NCBI GenBank assembly: GCA_965262505.1
Contig: CBDHFM010000030.1
Location: forward strand, 5,332,001 to 5,396,000
Source: JACPPO01 sp965262505
GTDB taxonomy: Bacteria > Acidobacteriota > Vicinamibacteria > Vicinamibacterales > UBA2999
Reading direction: 5' to 3'
Length of the DNA: 64,000 bases
In this document: one piece after another, positions 35,436 to 43,392 of the stretch
Numbering within the stretch: position 1 is the stretch's first letter
Layout: the number at the start of each line of letters is the position of its first letter
Program-made: the position numbers and the translations under genes
Notes under the pieces: generated by a model
Told to the model about the DNA's origin: nothing
What the model saw: the letters and a program-made list of their open reading frames with translations, nothing else
Database searches by the model: none

Positions 35436-35948
35436 ATGTTCAAGCTTCGCTTTTTGAAAACCGACATTCAGTATTGGGCCAACCGATACTCCTACTCGGA
35501 GAACGACGGAGAATTGCGAGGGGCACTGCGGATTGCCGTTCTGAAACGCGGTTGTCTTGAGAAAGACGAGTTCCTCAAGATCTGTGAGTGGAAGACCAAG
35601 CGCTCCAAGTCCCGCTGTGCACGAAACGATACGCTCACGATTCGTGACATAAGCCGAGCTGCACTTGCTACAAGCAACGAGGCTACGAAAATGACACTCC
35701 TGCGGACGCTCCATGGGGTCGAGTGGCCGACTGCTTCAACGCTTCTTCATTTCTGCGACAAGCGACCCTACCCGATACTTGACTACCGAGCACTGTGGTC
35801 GCTGGGCTACACCGAGAAACCTCACTACACGATGAAGTTCTGGCTCAAGTATCTCGCTTACGTTCGAGAGCTGGCAGAACACTTAAAACAGGACATTCGG
35901 ACGATTGACCGCGCGTTGTGGCAGTACTCGAAAGAGCGACAGCCGTGA
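35436..35948 (+). CDS. Hypothetical protein with an HhH-glycosylase-like segment
   Basis: 170 residues from ATG 35436. The middle segment TLLRTLHGVEWPTASTLLHF, then PYPILDYRALWSLG, has the helix-hairpin-helix plus Asp pattern of base-excision glycosylases (L-xGVG-xxTA...PxxDxRA). The remainder is unassigned. It is divergent from the nuclease-like gene at 34280 with a shared 283-bp intergenic region, so the two may be co-regulated. Such genes are known as conserved hypotheticals in defence-rich regions; activity unknown. Confidence 0.5.
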   Translation: MFKLRFLKTDIQYWANRYSYSENDGELRGALRIAVLKRGCLEKDEFLKICEWKTKRSKSRCARNDTLTIRDISRAALATSNEATKMTLLRTLHGVEWPTASTLLHFCDKRPYPILDYRALWSLGYTEKPHYTMKFWLKYLAYVRELAEHLKQDIRTIDRALWQYSKERQP

Positions 35949-36015
35949 AACAGAAGCGCGGACTGCGGGCATTGTACCGCTCCCGGTTTCTTGGACACAC
36001 GTTTGCGCTACGCGG

Positions 36016-36551
36016 GGCGTTGTTGCATGAATGACCCGCTACGGGTGGGATGGTTTGGCCCGTACTTTTCGTGACCCTTCGTAGAAGCCACACTACAGGG
36101 ATGCAGTCGAAGGTTCATCCCACGTATAAGACGAAGTATCGCGTTGCGAACTGGGCGGCCTACAATCAGGCCCTCGTTCGACGTGGCGATGTGACGGTGT
36201 GGTTGTCCTCGGACGCGATCGCTGCCTGGACGCCCCGCCGGAGCGGCCGGCGGGGCGGGCAGCGGCGGTACTCGGATCTCGCCATCGAGGCCGCCCTGAC
36301 CCTGCGGCTCCTCTACCATCTCCCGCTGCGCCAGGCCGAAGGGCTCCTGCACGCCCTGTTCGGGATGATGCGCCTCGACCTCTCCGCCCCCGACTATACG
36401 ACGCTCTCGCGGCGCAGTCAGCATCTGAGGCGCCGTCTGCGACCGGTCCCGCCCGGCGAGAGCCTCCATCTCGTGCTCGACAGCACGGGTCTGTCCATCG
36501 TTGGGGAAGGTGAGTGGGCGGCCTCGACACACCGTGGCCGCGGCAGACGTG
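36016..36551 (+). mobile_element. IS5-family element, 3'-truncated copy E
   Basis: Left tip GGCGTTGTTGCATGAA from 36016. The sequence follows the full copies up to 36551, where inverted copy F begins. The missing right half of E is not present behind F (37631). Confidence 0.88.
36101..36551 (+). pseudogene. IS5-family transposase, N-terminal half (copy E)
   Basis: ATG 36101 (MQSKVHPTYKTKYRVANW) to about GEGEWAASTHRGRGRRG. It holds the first catalytic Asp only. Two residues near the break are changed (ASTHRG for AAKHGG). Confidence 0.83.
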
Positions 36552-37630
36552 GGCGTTGTTGCACGAATCGTCACTGGCCCGCACGATGCCCACCGACAGG
36601 ATCCTCACCGGCCGATGCGGTATGACACTGGTCGGCCGAGGGCGGTCATCCGATTGAGGATCTCACAGCCAAGGACGACCTCACTCCCCTGCCCGGCTGG
36701 GCTCCGGGCGCGAAGGCCATCTCCGATGATGGACTTGTATCGAAAGAACGTGTTCTCCACCCGGCCCTGACGATGGTACCCTGACGCCTTCTTCCACTGG
36801 CGCCGGCCGAGCTGCTTCACCAACGTGATCGTCCGATCCCGCGCGGGCGACCGCGGGCCGTGGGCAGAGACGTTCGCCGTCTTGGCCGGTGGGATGACGA
36901 CCGTCGCACCCCGCGCCCCGGCGGTCTCGTAGACGGCGACCGTGTCATAGGCGGCGTCAGCGGTGACGCGCACGAGTGGGCCATCGACGGCGGTGAGCAG
37001 ATCGAGGGCGGTGGTCGCATCCTCACCCGTCGCCTCGGTCAGCGTGTGGACACGGATCACGCCGGACTGATCGACGCCAAGGTGGAGCTTCCGCCAGCCA
37101 CGTCTGCCGCAGCCACCGTGTTTCGCGGCGGCCCACTCACCTTCCCCAACGATGGACAAACCCGTGCTGTCGAGCACGAGATGGATGGCCTCGCCGGGCG
37201 GGACCGGTCGCAGGCGGCGCCTCAAATGCCGACTGCGCCGGGAGAGCGTCGTATAGTCGGGGGCGGAGAGGTCGAGGCGCATCATCCCGAACAGCGCGCG
37301 CAGAAACCCTTCGGCCTGGCGCAGCGGGAGATGGTAGAGGAGCCGCAGGGTCAGGGCGGTCTCGATGGCGAGATCCGAGTAGCGCCGCTGCCCACCCCGC
37401 CGGCCGCTCCGACGGGGCGTCCAGGCAGCGATCGCTTCCGAGGACAACCACACTGTCACATCGCCGCGTCGAACGAGGGCCTGATTGTAGGCCGCCCAGT
37501 TCGCAACGCGGTACTTCGTCTTATACGTGGGATGGACCTTCGACTGCATCCCTGTAGTGTGGATCCTGGGGAGGATCATGAGAAATGCGGGCCAAACCGC
37601 TCCACCGCAGAGTCTTCATGCAACAACGCC
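36552..37630 (-). mobile_element. IS5-family element, full 1079-bp copy F
   Basis: GGCGTTGTTGCACGAA from 36552 and TTCATGCAACAACGCC ending 37630. It is inverted relative to copy E and inserted in that copy, forming an IS-in-IS nest. Confidence 0.9.
36605..37549 (-). CDS. IS5-family DDE transposase (copy F)
   Basis: Complete frame from ATG 37549 (MQSKVHPTYKTKYRV). DSTGLS, TADAAYD and RVENTFFRYK are all present. It is distinguished by small changes such as LSRRSRHLRR and GGCGRRG. Confidence 0.87.
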   Translation of the reverse strand: MQSKVHPTYKTKYRVANWAAYNQALVRRGDVTVWLSSEAIAAWTPRRSGRRGGQRRYSDLAIETALTLRLLYHLPLRQAEGFLRALFGMMRLDLSAPDYTTLSRRSRHLRRRLRPVPPGEAIHLVLDSTGLSIVGEGEWAAAKHGGCGRRGWRKLHLGVDQSGVIRVHTLTEATGEDATTALDLLTAVDGPLVRVTADAAYDTVAVYETAGARGATVVIPPAKTANVSAHGPRSPARDRTITLVKQLGRRQWKKASGYHRQGRVENTFFRYKSIIGDGLRARSPAGQGSEVVLGCEILNRMTALGRPVSYRIGR

Positions 37631-37930
37631 CCACAACGGGCTCGCGTACCTCCCGGAGGTAGGCGGCCCAGTTGTCCATCAACCGGCGGCGGCGCGCGAA
37701 CAGATCCGACCGCGCATAAGCTGCCTCCGTCGGATTGCGCACCGTATGGGCGAGCGCGGCTTCGACCACCTCACGCGGCGTAGTCGTGTGCTCTGCCGCC
37801 CAGTCCCGGAAGCTCGACCGGAACCCATGCGGCACGGCGGCGATGCCGAGTGCTTTGATCAGCTTGCTCAGCCGTTTGTCGGAGAGCGGCTTCCCACGCG
37901 GGTTGGGGAACACCAGGCCCGTCCCCTCGC
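37631..37930 (-). pseudogene. C-terminal part of a P4-type tyrosine integrase
   Basis: The frame reads GTGLVFPNPRGKPLSDKRLS, then GIAAVPHGFRSSFRDWAAEH, EVVEAALAHTVRNPTEAAYA and RRRRLMDNWAAYL. PHGFRSSFRDW carries the His-x-x-Arg of the catalytic set, LAHTV the second His, and AYARSD the region of the nucleophilic Tyr. The N-terminal two-thirds are lost, and IS5 copy F adjoins on the left. It is unrelated to the integrase at 39878. Confidence 0.75.
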
Positions 37931-38087
37931 GTCGTCCACTACAACGAGGTACGCAGCCACGCGTCGTTGAAGGGCCACACGCCGTTGACCTTCGCCGGCG
38001 GCCACATGGTGGCCCGTGCCGAGCTGAACAATGTCCGTTGGGTCTCCCACTGCCGGGACTTGGTCCAGCTCCCAGTGGCGGCCTGAC
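37926..38087 (+). pseudogene. C-terminal relic of an rve-type transposase
   Basis: The plus-strand frame gives VVHYNEVRSHASLKGHTPLT, then FAGGHMVARAELNNVRWVSH and CRDLVQLPVAA before a stop. The HYNxxRxHxSLxGxTP box is the C-terminal signature of integrase-core transposases. No catalytic part remains. Confidence 0.6.
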
Positions 38088-38130
38088 AACGAATTCGAGA
38101 CGGACAGGTGGCTGCACCAAATACATCTAC

Positions 38131-38180
38131 ACTTGCAAGTTATAATTGTGCACGTGTATATTATTTGGTCTGGAAAGGAG
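38131..38180 (+). promoter_or_regulatory. Putative autoregulated promoter of hicBA
   Basis: A -35-like TTGCAA (38133-38138) and a -10-like TATATT (38157-38162) are 18 bp apart. The -35 lies in the palindrome ACTTGCAAGT (38131-38140), a second perfect TATAAT is at 38141, and GTGCAC forms another small palindrome at about 38149. The ribosome-binding site AAAGGAG ends at 38180. Palindromes overlapping the promoter fit repression by the DNA-binding antitoxin encoded immediately downstream. Confidence 0.5.
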
Positions 38181-38187
38181 TGAGACC

Positions 38188-38769
38188 ATGACGCAGTACA
38201 GCACGGAAGAATCACACGGGCGTGCGTCGACCCAGAAGGAGGTGCTCGCCGCAGCGCAGCGCCTGTGCGAAACACGGGAGGAGTTCAGGCCCGTCGAGAT
38301 CGTACGAGCCCTACCTCACCTGAACGAGGCGACCGTGCGGACGCATGTCGTCAGCCGATGCTGCGTGGACGCACCCAGTAATCACCAGCACCGCTGGCCG
38401 TACTTCCGCCGTGTGCGCCGCGGCGTCTACCGGATCGAGCCCAAGTTTCGCCGCCCGTCTGTCGCCAGGGAATCCTCCACAGAACCCTCCACTGCAACGC
38501 GGGTTACTGAAGCCGTACCAACGTACGAGGTTGATCACATCAAGACTCGAGACACCGTCCACGTGGTGGTGACCAAGAGTGACGGGTGGTACGTCGCGGA
38601 ATGCATGGAATTGGCCATCGTCACCCAGTGCCACTCGTTCGATGAGCTGCTTGTAGCCCTTCGCGAGGCGCTGGAACTGCACATGGACGGCGAGGACCTC
38701 ACCCAGCTGGGCCTATCGTCCGCGCCACGTCTGGTCGTGAGCTACGAGGCGCCTCCGATCGCGGGCTGA
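38188..38769 (+). CDS. hicB: HicB-type antitoxin fused to an N-terminal winged-helix domain
   Basis: 193 residues from ATG 38188, 7 bp behind AAAGGAG. Residues 10-75 look like a winged helix (STQKEVLAAAQRLCETREEF, VEIVRALPHLNEATVRTHVV, FRRVRRGVYRIEP). The C-terminal part (about 115-190) is a HicB domain: VHVVVTKSDGWYVAECMELA, then HSFDELLVALREALELHM. HicB antitoxins normally carry an RHH or HTH domain at the C-terminus, so the N-terminal wHTH is unusual. Its stop overlaps the toxin start by one base. It should neutralise HicA and repress the promoter at 38131. Confidence 0.75.
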   Translation: MTQYSTEESHGRASTQKEVLAAAQRLCETREEFRPVEIVRALPHLNEATVRTHVVSRCCVDAPSNHQHRWPYFRRVRRGVYRIEPKFRRPSVARESSTEPSTATRVTEAVPTYEVDHIKTRDTVHVVVTKSDGWYVAECMELAIVTQCHSFDELLVALREALELHMDGEDLTQLGLSSAPRLVVSYEAPPIAG

Positions 38770-39014
38770 TGCCGTGCCTGCGACGGCTCTCGGCGCAGGA
38801 GGTGCTTCGCGTGCTTGGCAGCCTCGGATTCGAGGTGGTGGCGACCCACGGAAGCCACGCCAAGCTCGTTAGAACTTCGACGGCTGGTGAACGGCAGATC
38901 GTGGTGGTACCTATCCATCGGCGACTCCCGATCGGGACGTTACATGCCATCTACAGACAGGTTAGACGGTTCATTCCTGACGCTGACCTGCGGCCATGGT
39001 TCTTCGGTGATTGA
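38769..39014 (+). CDS. hicA: HicA-type mRNA interferase toxin
   Basis: 81 residues from ATG 38769. The dsRBD-like HicA fold is seen in LSAQEVLRVLGSLGFEVVAT, HGSHAKLVRT with the catalytic His of the GSH motif, QIVVVPIHRRLPIGTLHAIY and RQVRRF. HicA cleaves mRNA and tmRNA without the ribosome. It is translationally coupled to the antitoxin. The gene looks intact and may stabilise the surrounding island. Confidence 0.82.
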   Translation: MPCLRRLSAQEVLRVLGSLGFEVVATHGSHAKLVRTSTAGERQIVVVPIHRRLPIGTLHAIYRQVRRFIPDADLRPWFFGD

Positions 39015-39148
39015 AGGACGGCCCACTTCGGAACCTCCTGCGAGTTGAGCGTTGGGCCTGGCCTGCACGTGCCGCGTCGGCGGGTGGCCACGCGTTGCCC
39101 CCGACCGCGAGGAATCACGTATGGGTCTATGACGCAACCCAGCGAGTC

Positions 39149-39769
39149 ATGACACCGACCACGGCCGAGATGAGGGAGCTGAAGCGCCGGGATCCCGTTC
39201 TCGCGAAGGCCATGAACGGCCTCCCGCCCTTTCCGGACTTTCCCGTCGGGACGCTACGCGGATCACACTTCCACGCCTTGGCCCGCTCCATCATCTACCA
39301 ACAGCTTGCAACCGCCGCCGCCGCCACCATCTACGGTCGCGTCAGGAGTCTGACGCCGGGGCCCCGCTTCCCTGCGCCCGAGCATGTAGTGGCGTTGTCT
39401 GACGAAGAGCTTCGCGGGGCTGGCCTCTCGGGAAATAAGGCGCGAGCGCTGAAGAACCTCGCGGAGAAGACTGTGAGTGGGGAGCTCGGACTGAGGAGTA
39501 TCGGGCGCCTCGCGGACGATGAGGTCACCCGGAGACTCACGACGGTCTGGGGCATCGGAGAATGGACGACACAGATGTTTCTCATCTTCAAGCTTGGTCG
39601 ACCCGACGTGATGCCTGCCGGCGACCTCGGGGTTCAGGAGGGCCTTCGGATCCTAGACGGGCTGGATGAGCGTCCCGCGCCGGAGCTCCTCATGGCTCGC
39701 TCCGAAGTGTGGCGTCCACTTCGGAGCGTCGCCGCGTGGTTTCTTTGGCGTCTCACGGATAAGCGATAG
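39149..39769 (+). CDS. alkA: DNA-3-methyladenine glycosylase II (HhH-GPD family)
   Basis: 206 residues from ATG 39149. The HhH-GPD core is LRGSHFHALARSIIYQQLAT, then GAGLSGNKARALKNLAEKTV, the hairpin TTVWGIGEWTTQMFLIFKL and the catalytic Asp in MPAGDLGVQEG. The enzyme excises alkylated purines from DNA. It follows hicA by about 135 bp on the same strand. The start lacks a clear ribosome-binding site, and translation may begin upstream at a non-ATG codon. Confidence 0.85.
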   Translation: MTPTTAEMRELKRRDPVLAKAMNGLPPFPDFPVGTLRGSHFHALARSIIYQQLATAAAATIYGRVRSLTPGPRFPAPEHVVALSDEELRGAGLSGNKARALKNLAEKTVSGELGLRSIGRLADDEVTRRLTTVWGIGEWTTQMFLIFKLGRPDVMPAGDLGVQEGLRILDGLDERPAPELLMARSEVWRPLRSVAAWFLWRLTDKR

Positions 39770-39877
39770 GTTGATCGCGGGCCGGCCCGGCCGTGTGGCC
39801 TGGGTGCGAGCCGCAGCGCACAGACGGGCGGTGTCCGGCCCCCGCCGCCCCCCGGCCGCGAGTCGGGCCGCGCGCCC

Positions 39878-40894
39878 TTACGCGGTGCCGCGTCGCACGA
39901 GGCGGAGGGACGGGGCGGCGGTGCCGGCCGTGTGGGGCCGCCGACGGGCTGGCCCCGCCTGCGCCTGCTGCGCCAGATACTCGACGAGTTGGTCCCCGGC
40001 GTCGAGCAGTTCCTGCTCGTGGATAATGTTGTAGCGGTCGAAGATGGCGCGGCTCTTGTGCCCGGTCAGGAGCATGGCGACCCGCTCGGGGACGTTCGCG
40101 CGGATGAGGTTGCGGGCGGCGGTGCGGCGGCAGTCGTGAAGGAAGCGGGTCGGCACGCCGGCCGCCTGGCAGGCGGTGCGCCACGCGGTGCGCCAGCGAC
40201 GGACAGGGATGCCGTCGCGGTGGAAGACGAGCGGGCTGTCGGGGTCGCGGCGTGTCTGCCGTCGCGCCAGGGCCTCGGAAATGGGCTGCGAGATCGGAAG
40301 AATCCGCCCCACCAGGGTCTTCGAGCGCGCGGGCGAGAGCCGGATGACACCGCCGGCCTCGTCAATCTCATCCCAGGTGAGACCAAGGATCTCCTGCTTG
40401 CGCCAGCCCGAGTAGTAGGCGAGGTCGAGGATGTCCTGCCACGGGGCGGGCAGGTGGGCGCGGACGGCGAGGTATTCGGGGTGCTCGAAGAAGCCCTGGC
40501 GGGGGGGATTCTCGCGGAGACGGTCGGGGAAGCCGGGCACGGTGTCGAGCCAGCCCCAGTGGACGGCGAGGGTGCACATACGGTGGAGAGCCGAGGTCTC
40601 GCGGTTGATGGTGCCGGTGGCCGCCCCGGCGGCGCGCCGGGTCAGCTGGTACTGGCGGATCTGATACGTGGTCAGCGCGGCGGCCCGCGCGGCGCGGCCG
40701 AAGAAGGCGACGAGATGGGCGATCCGGCCGCGGGCGGTGCTCTGGGACCGGAACTGCCGGACCTGGTAGTCCTGGAGGTAGACGTCGCTGAGCTCTCCCA
40801 GGGTCGGCCCCTGGGGGCCGAACGTGCGCGGCGGCGGTGCCGTCGCGTAGGGGGCACCGGGGGTGCCGGTCGAGCCGGTCTCGTGCGAGGTCAT
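39878..40894 (-). CDS. Tyrosine recombinase / island integrase
   Basis: 338 residues from ATG 40894. The N-terminal SAM-like arm contains LGELSDVYLQDYQVRQFRSQ and RIAHLVAFFGRAARA. The catalytic domain has the first Arg in YYSGWRKQEILGLTW, His and Arg in FLHDCRRTAARNLIR, the second His in LTGHKSRAIFDRYN and the nucleophilic Tyr in the same segment. The enzyme should cut and rejoin att sites. Two degraded copies of parts of this gene lie at 26177-26408 and 27430-27493. The matching tRNA-type repeat is 3.9 kb from its start. Confidence 0.88.
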   Translation of the reverse strand: MTSHETGSTGTPGAPYATAPPPRTFGPQGPTLGELSDVYLQDYQVRQFRSQSTARGRIAHLVAFFGRAARAAALTTYQIRQYQLTRRAAGAATGTINRETSALHRMCTLAVHWGWLDTVPGFPDRLRENPPRQGFFEHPEYLAVRAHLPAPWQDILDLAYYSGWRKQEILGLTWDEIDEAGGVIRLSPARSKTLVGRILPISQPISEALARRQTRRDPDSPLVFHRDGIPVRRWRTAWRTACQAAGVPTRFLHDCRRTAARNLIRANVPERVAMLLTGHKSRAIFDRYNIIHEQELLDAGDQLVEYLAQQAQAGPARRRPHTAGTAAPSLRLVRRGTA

Positions 40895-41528
40895 GGAATA
40901 GGTCCCTCCTGTGTGGCGGCCGCGGGCAGGCGGCGTCCGTCCACATTCGCTCTGGTGGGCCGCACAGGGAAGGGGAATGTGCGGAGGCGACGGGACGGCG
41001 AGAGAAAAATTCTCGGCCTTCGAAGGGGTTCGGGCCGGGCCCCATGCGGCGCCCTGGGGGATGGCCGGACGTCGCCGGGCCGACTCCCCTACGATCGGGC
41101 GAGCTGGCGCGGGTCACGACGCGCGGGGCGCGGGAGGCATCCGCGCTGGCGCTGGCTCGGTGTGCGGCGGCGGTCAGCGCGATCCCGGCGTGCCAGGATC
41201 GGCACGGGCGCTGGCACGGGCACCGTGAGCCGCCGCGGTTGCTGGCCTCCCGGTGCACCGCGGGGTGCGCTGGTACGTCACCCGGTCGCGGGCGTGCCTA
41301 GCAGGGTCTCGCGGGTCGCACCTGGGCACGGCGCGAGGGCCGTTGCACGACATCGGCCCATCGACGCCCTGCGCAGTCACCAGACGTCTGGTGTCGAGTT
41401 CGCCCGGCCACCGCACGAACCGCCGTGCAGCGGTCCCCCTATCCATGGCCAGGGTGCCTGTCCAGGATGGCACGCGTGGATACGCGAGCGCCCATCAGCC
41501 GCGCGCCCGTCGCCGGAGAGCGGGCCCG
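40895..41528. other. Intergenic region upstream of the integrase
   Basis: Very GC-rich, with long antisense-type frames but no protein character. It presumably holds the integrase promoter. I see no excisionase gene. Confidence 0.45.
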
Positions 41529-41987
41529 TCACGAGCCCGCCGCGGGGTCGTCCTCGGGCCGGCGATCTTTATCGGGCTGGCGAGGTTCGGGGTCCACGAT
41601 GACGATCTTAAAGGGCCGCCTGTCCTGCTCCGCCGTACGCGGCGCCTCGTCCTCGCTGATGGTCAGCATCTCGATAAAGAGCCGTTGAGCCCGTGGGTCG
41701 CCCTTGGCCGCGTCGACGAACAGTCGGCGGATGATCGCCTGCTTCATCGATAGGGTGACCGTGCGGTCGCCCTCCCGGACGGGGATCTGGCGAGCGGCTT
41801 CGTCGAGCACGATCTGCGTCAGCCGATCGGGCGGCTGCGCGGGTGCCTTGGACGTGGCGCCCTTCGGGCGGCCGCGCGGATTGCCGGACTGGCCTGGGGT
41901 GAAGCGATGCGCCTCGGGCGGGTGGCCGTAGCCGACGGGCGGGGGGCACTGCGGGTGTTGGCCGAACCCCCGGCGGGCGCGGCTCAT
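41529..41987 (-). CDS. DUF5681-domain protein, phage/mobile-element associated
   Basis: 152 residues from ATG 41987. The DUF5681 signature HRFTPGQSGNPRGRPKGATS is near residue 30, followed by LTQIVLDEAARQIPVREGDR, KQAIIRRLFVDAAKGDPRAQ and RLFIEMLTISE. The family is commonly found with phage terminase and DNA-methylase genes, and its role is not established. The start overlaps the methylase stop by 4 bp. Confidence 0.75.
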   Translation of the reverse strand: MSRARRGFGQHPQCPPPVGYGHPPEAHRFTPGQSGNPRGRPKGATSKAPAQPPDRLTQIVLDEAARQIPVREGDRTVTLSMKQAIIRRLFVDAAKGDPRAQRLFIEMLTISEDEAPRTAEQDRRPFKIVIVDPEPRQPDKDRRPEDDPAAGS

Positions 41988-43285
41988 GGCGTCACCTCCG
42001 GGCTGCCCGCGTCCGCGGGCCCTCCGCCGTCCAGCCGCGTGGCCTCGTCGGTGGCATAGGCCTCCCAGCGGGCGAGGATGCGGTCGCAATAGACGGGGTC
42101 GATCTCACAGAGGCGGGCCCGCCGGCCGGTCTTTGCCGCGGCGATCAGGGTCGAGCCGGACCCGCCGAACCCATCGAGCACGATCTCGCCCCGGCCCGAG
42201 ACGTCGCGGATGGCGTCCGCGATCAGTTGCACCGGCTTGACCGTGGGGTGCAGGGCGAGGTCCGCCATGCGGTCCGCCCCCCTGCTGTTCACGCCGCGGT
42301 ACTGCCACACGTTCGTGCGGTAGCGGCCGTGTTGACCCAGCTCGAAAGTGTTGCAGTGCGGGGTGGTCCCGTGCTTGAAGACGAAGATGAGCTCGTGGCG
42401 TGAGCGATAGAAGGTGCCCATGCCGCCGTTGTCCTTGACCCAGATGACGAGGTTCTTGAGTTCCGTGAAGACGGCCTCACCCGCCGCGAGGATCTCGGGC
42501 AGATGGCGCCAGTCCATGCAGACGTAGTGGATCGATCCCTCGACACTGTGCGCGGCCAGCGGCGTGAGCGCCTGCTGCAGAAACGCGGTGAACGCCTCGC
42601 GGCTCATCTCCCCGGCGGCCATGGCGAACTCGCGGTGCTTGATGCGGCCCAACCCGCCGGCATGTCCGTCGATCGGGACGTTGTAGGGCGGATCGGTGAA
42701 GACCAGGCGGGCCTGCTCGCCCGCCATCAGGGCGGGGAGCACAGCCGGGTCGCGCACATCGCCACAGATCAGCCGGTGCGCCCCGAGCTGCCAGACCTCG
42801 CCCCGGTGGACCCGGGCGGGGGCGGCGTCCGGGAGGGCGTCGTCGGCCGGGTCATCCGGCTCCTCGGGGGCGACGGTCGCCAGGAGGTCGTCAACCTCCG
42901 GAATCGAGAAGCCCGTGACGGAGATGTCGAGGTCGAGGTCCGTGGCCAACAGTGCCCCCAGTTCAGTGGCGAGCAGGTCCTCGTCCCAGGTGGCATTGAG
43001 CGCGAGTTTGTTGTCAGCGAGGACATAGGCGCGCTTCTGGGCCTTGCTCAAGTGCTCGATCTGTAGACAGGGCACCTCGGTCATGCCGAGGAGTGTCGCC
43101 GCGGCCACGCGCCCGTGGCCGGCCAGGATCGTCCCGGCCTCGTCGATCAGCACCGGCGCGGTGAAGCCGAACTGCCGGATGCTGGCGGCGATCTGCCGGA
43201 TCTGTTTCGTCGAATGGGTGCGGGCATTGCGGGCCCACGGGGTGAGCGTGGCCAACGGGCGATGCGTGATCTGCGGCTCGGACAT
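41984..43285 (-). CDS. ParB-domain / DNA methyltransferase fusion
   Basis: 433 residues from ATG 43285, which follows AGGAGGTGGTT; the longer frame upstream is ignored. The N-terminal ParB/Srx-like domain (about 1-100) has LTPWARNARTHSTKQIRQIA, then GTILAGHGRVAAATLLG. The C-terminal part is a beta-class methyltransferase with DPPY in VFTDPPYNVPIDG and the AdoMet motif DGFGGSGSTLIAA near the end, after ALHPTVKPVQL. Such fusions occur in prophages and islands and modify adenine or cytosine; the site is unknown. It forms an operon with the DUF5681 gene. Confidence 0.87.
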   Translation of the reverse strand: MSEPQITHRPLATLTPWARNARTHSTKQIRQIAASIRQFGFTAPVLIDEAGTILAGHGRVAAATLLGMTEVPCLQIEHLSKAQKRAYVLADNKLALNATWDEDLLATELGALLATDLDLDISVTGFSIPEVDDLLATVAPEEPDDPADDALPDAAPARVHRGEVWQLGAHRLICGDVRDPAVLPALMAGEQARLVFTDPPYNVPIDGHAGGLGRIKHREFAMAAGEMSREAFTAFLQQALTPLAAHSVEGSIHYVCMDWRHLPEILAAGEAVFTELKNLVIWVKDNGGMGTFYRSRHELIFVFKHGTTPHCNTFELGQHGRYRTNVWQYRGVNSRGADRMADLALHPTVKPVQLIADAIRDVSGRGEIVLDGFGGSGSTLIAAAKTGRRARLCEIDPVYCDRILARWEAYATDEATRLDGGGPADAGSPEVTP

Positions 43286-43392
43286 AACCACCTCCTGGAT
43301 GTGTCCGCATCGTGCCGCGGGACCGCCGCAGATCGATGGACGCGATCCCCGGATCGTGTCCAGTTCCTGACGCGGCTGGCGAGGGGGCGTCC

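Noticed and set aside
39932..41602. 556-codon plus-strand open frame over the integrase
   Set aside because: Antisense of a well-supported tyrosine integrase; low-complexity Gly/Ala/Arg translation.
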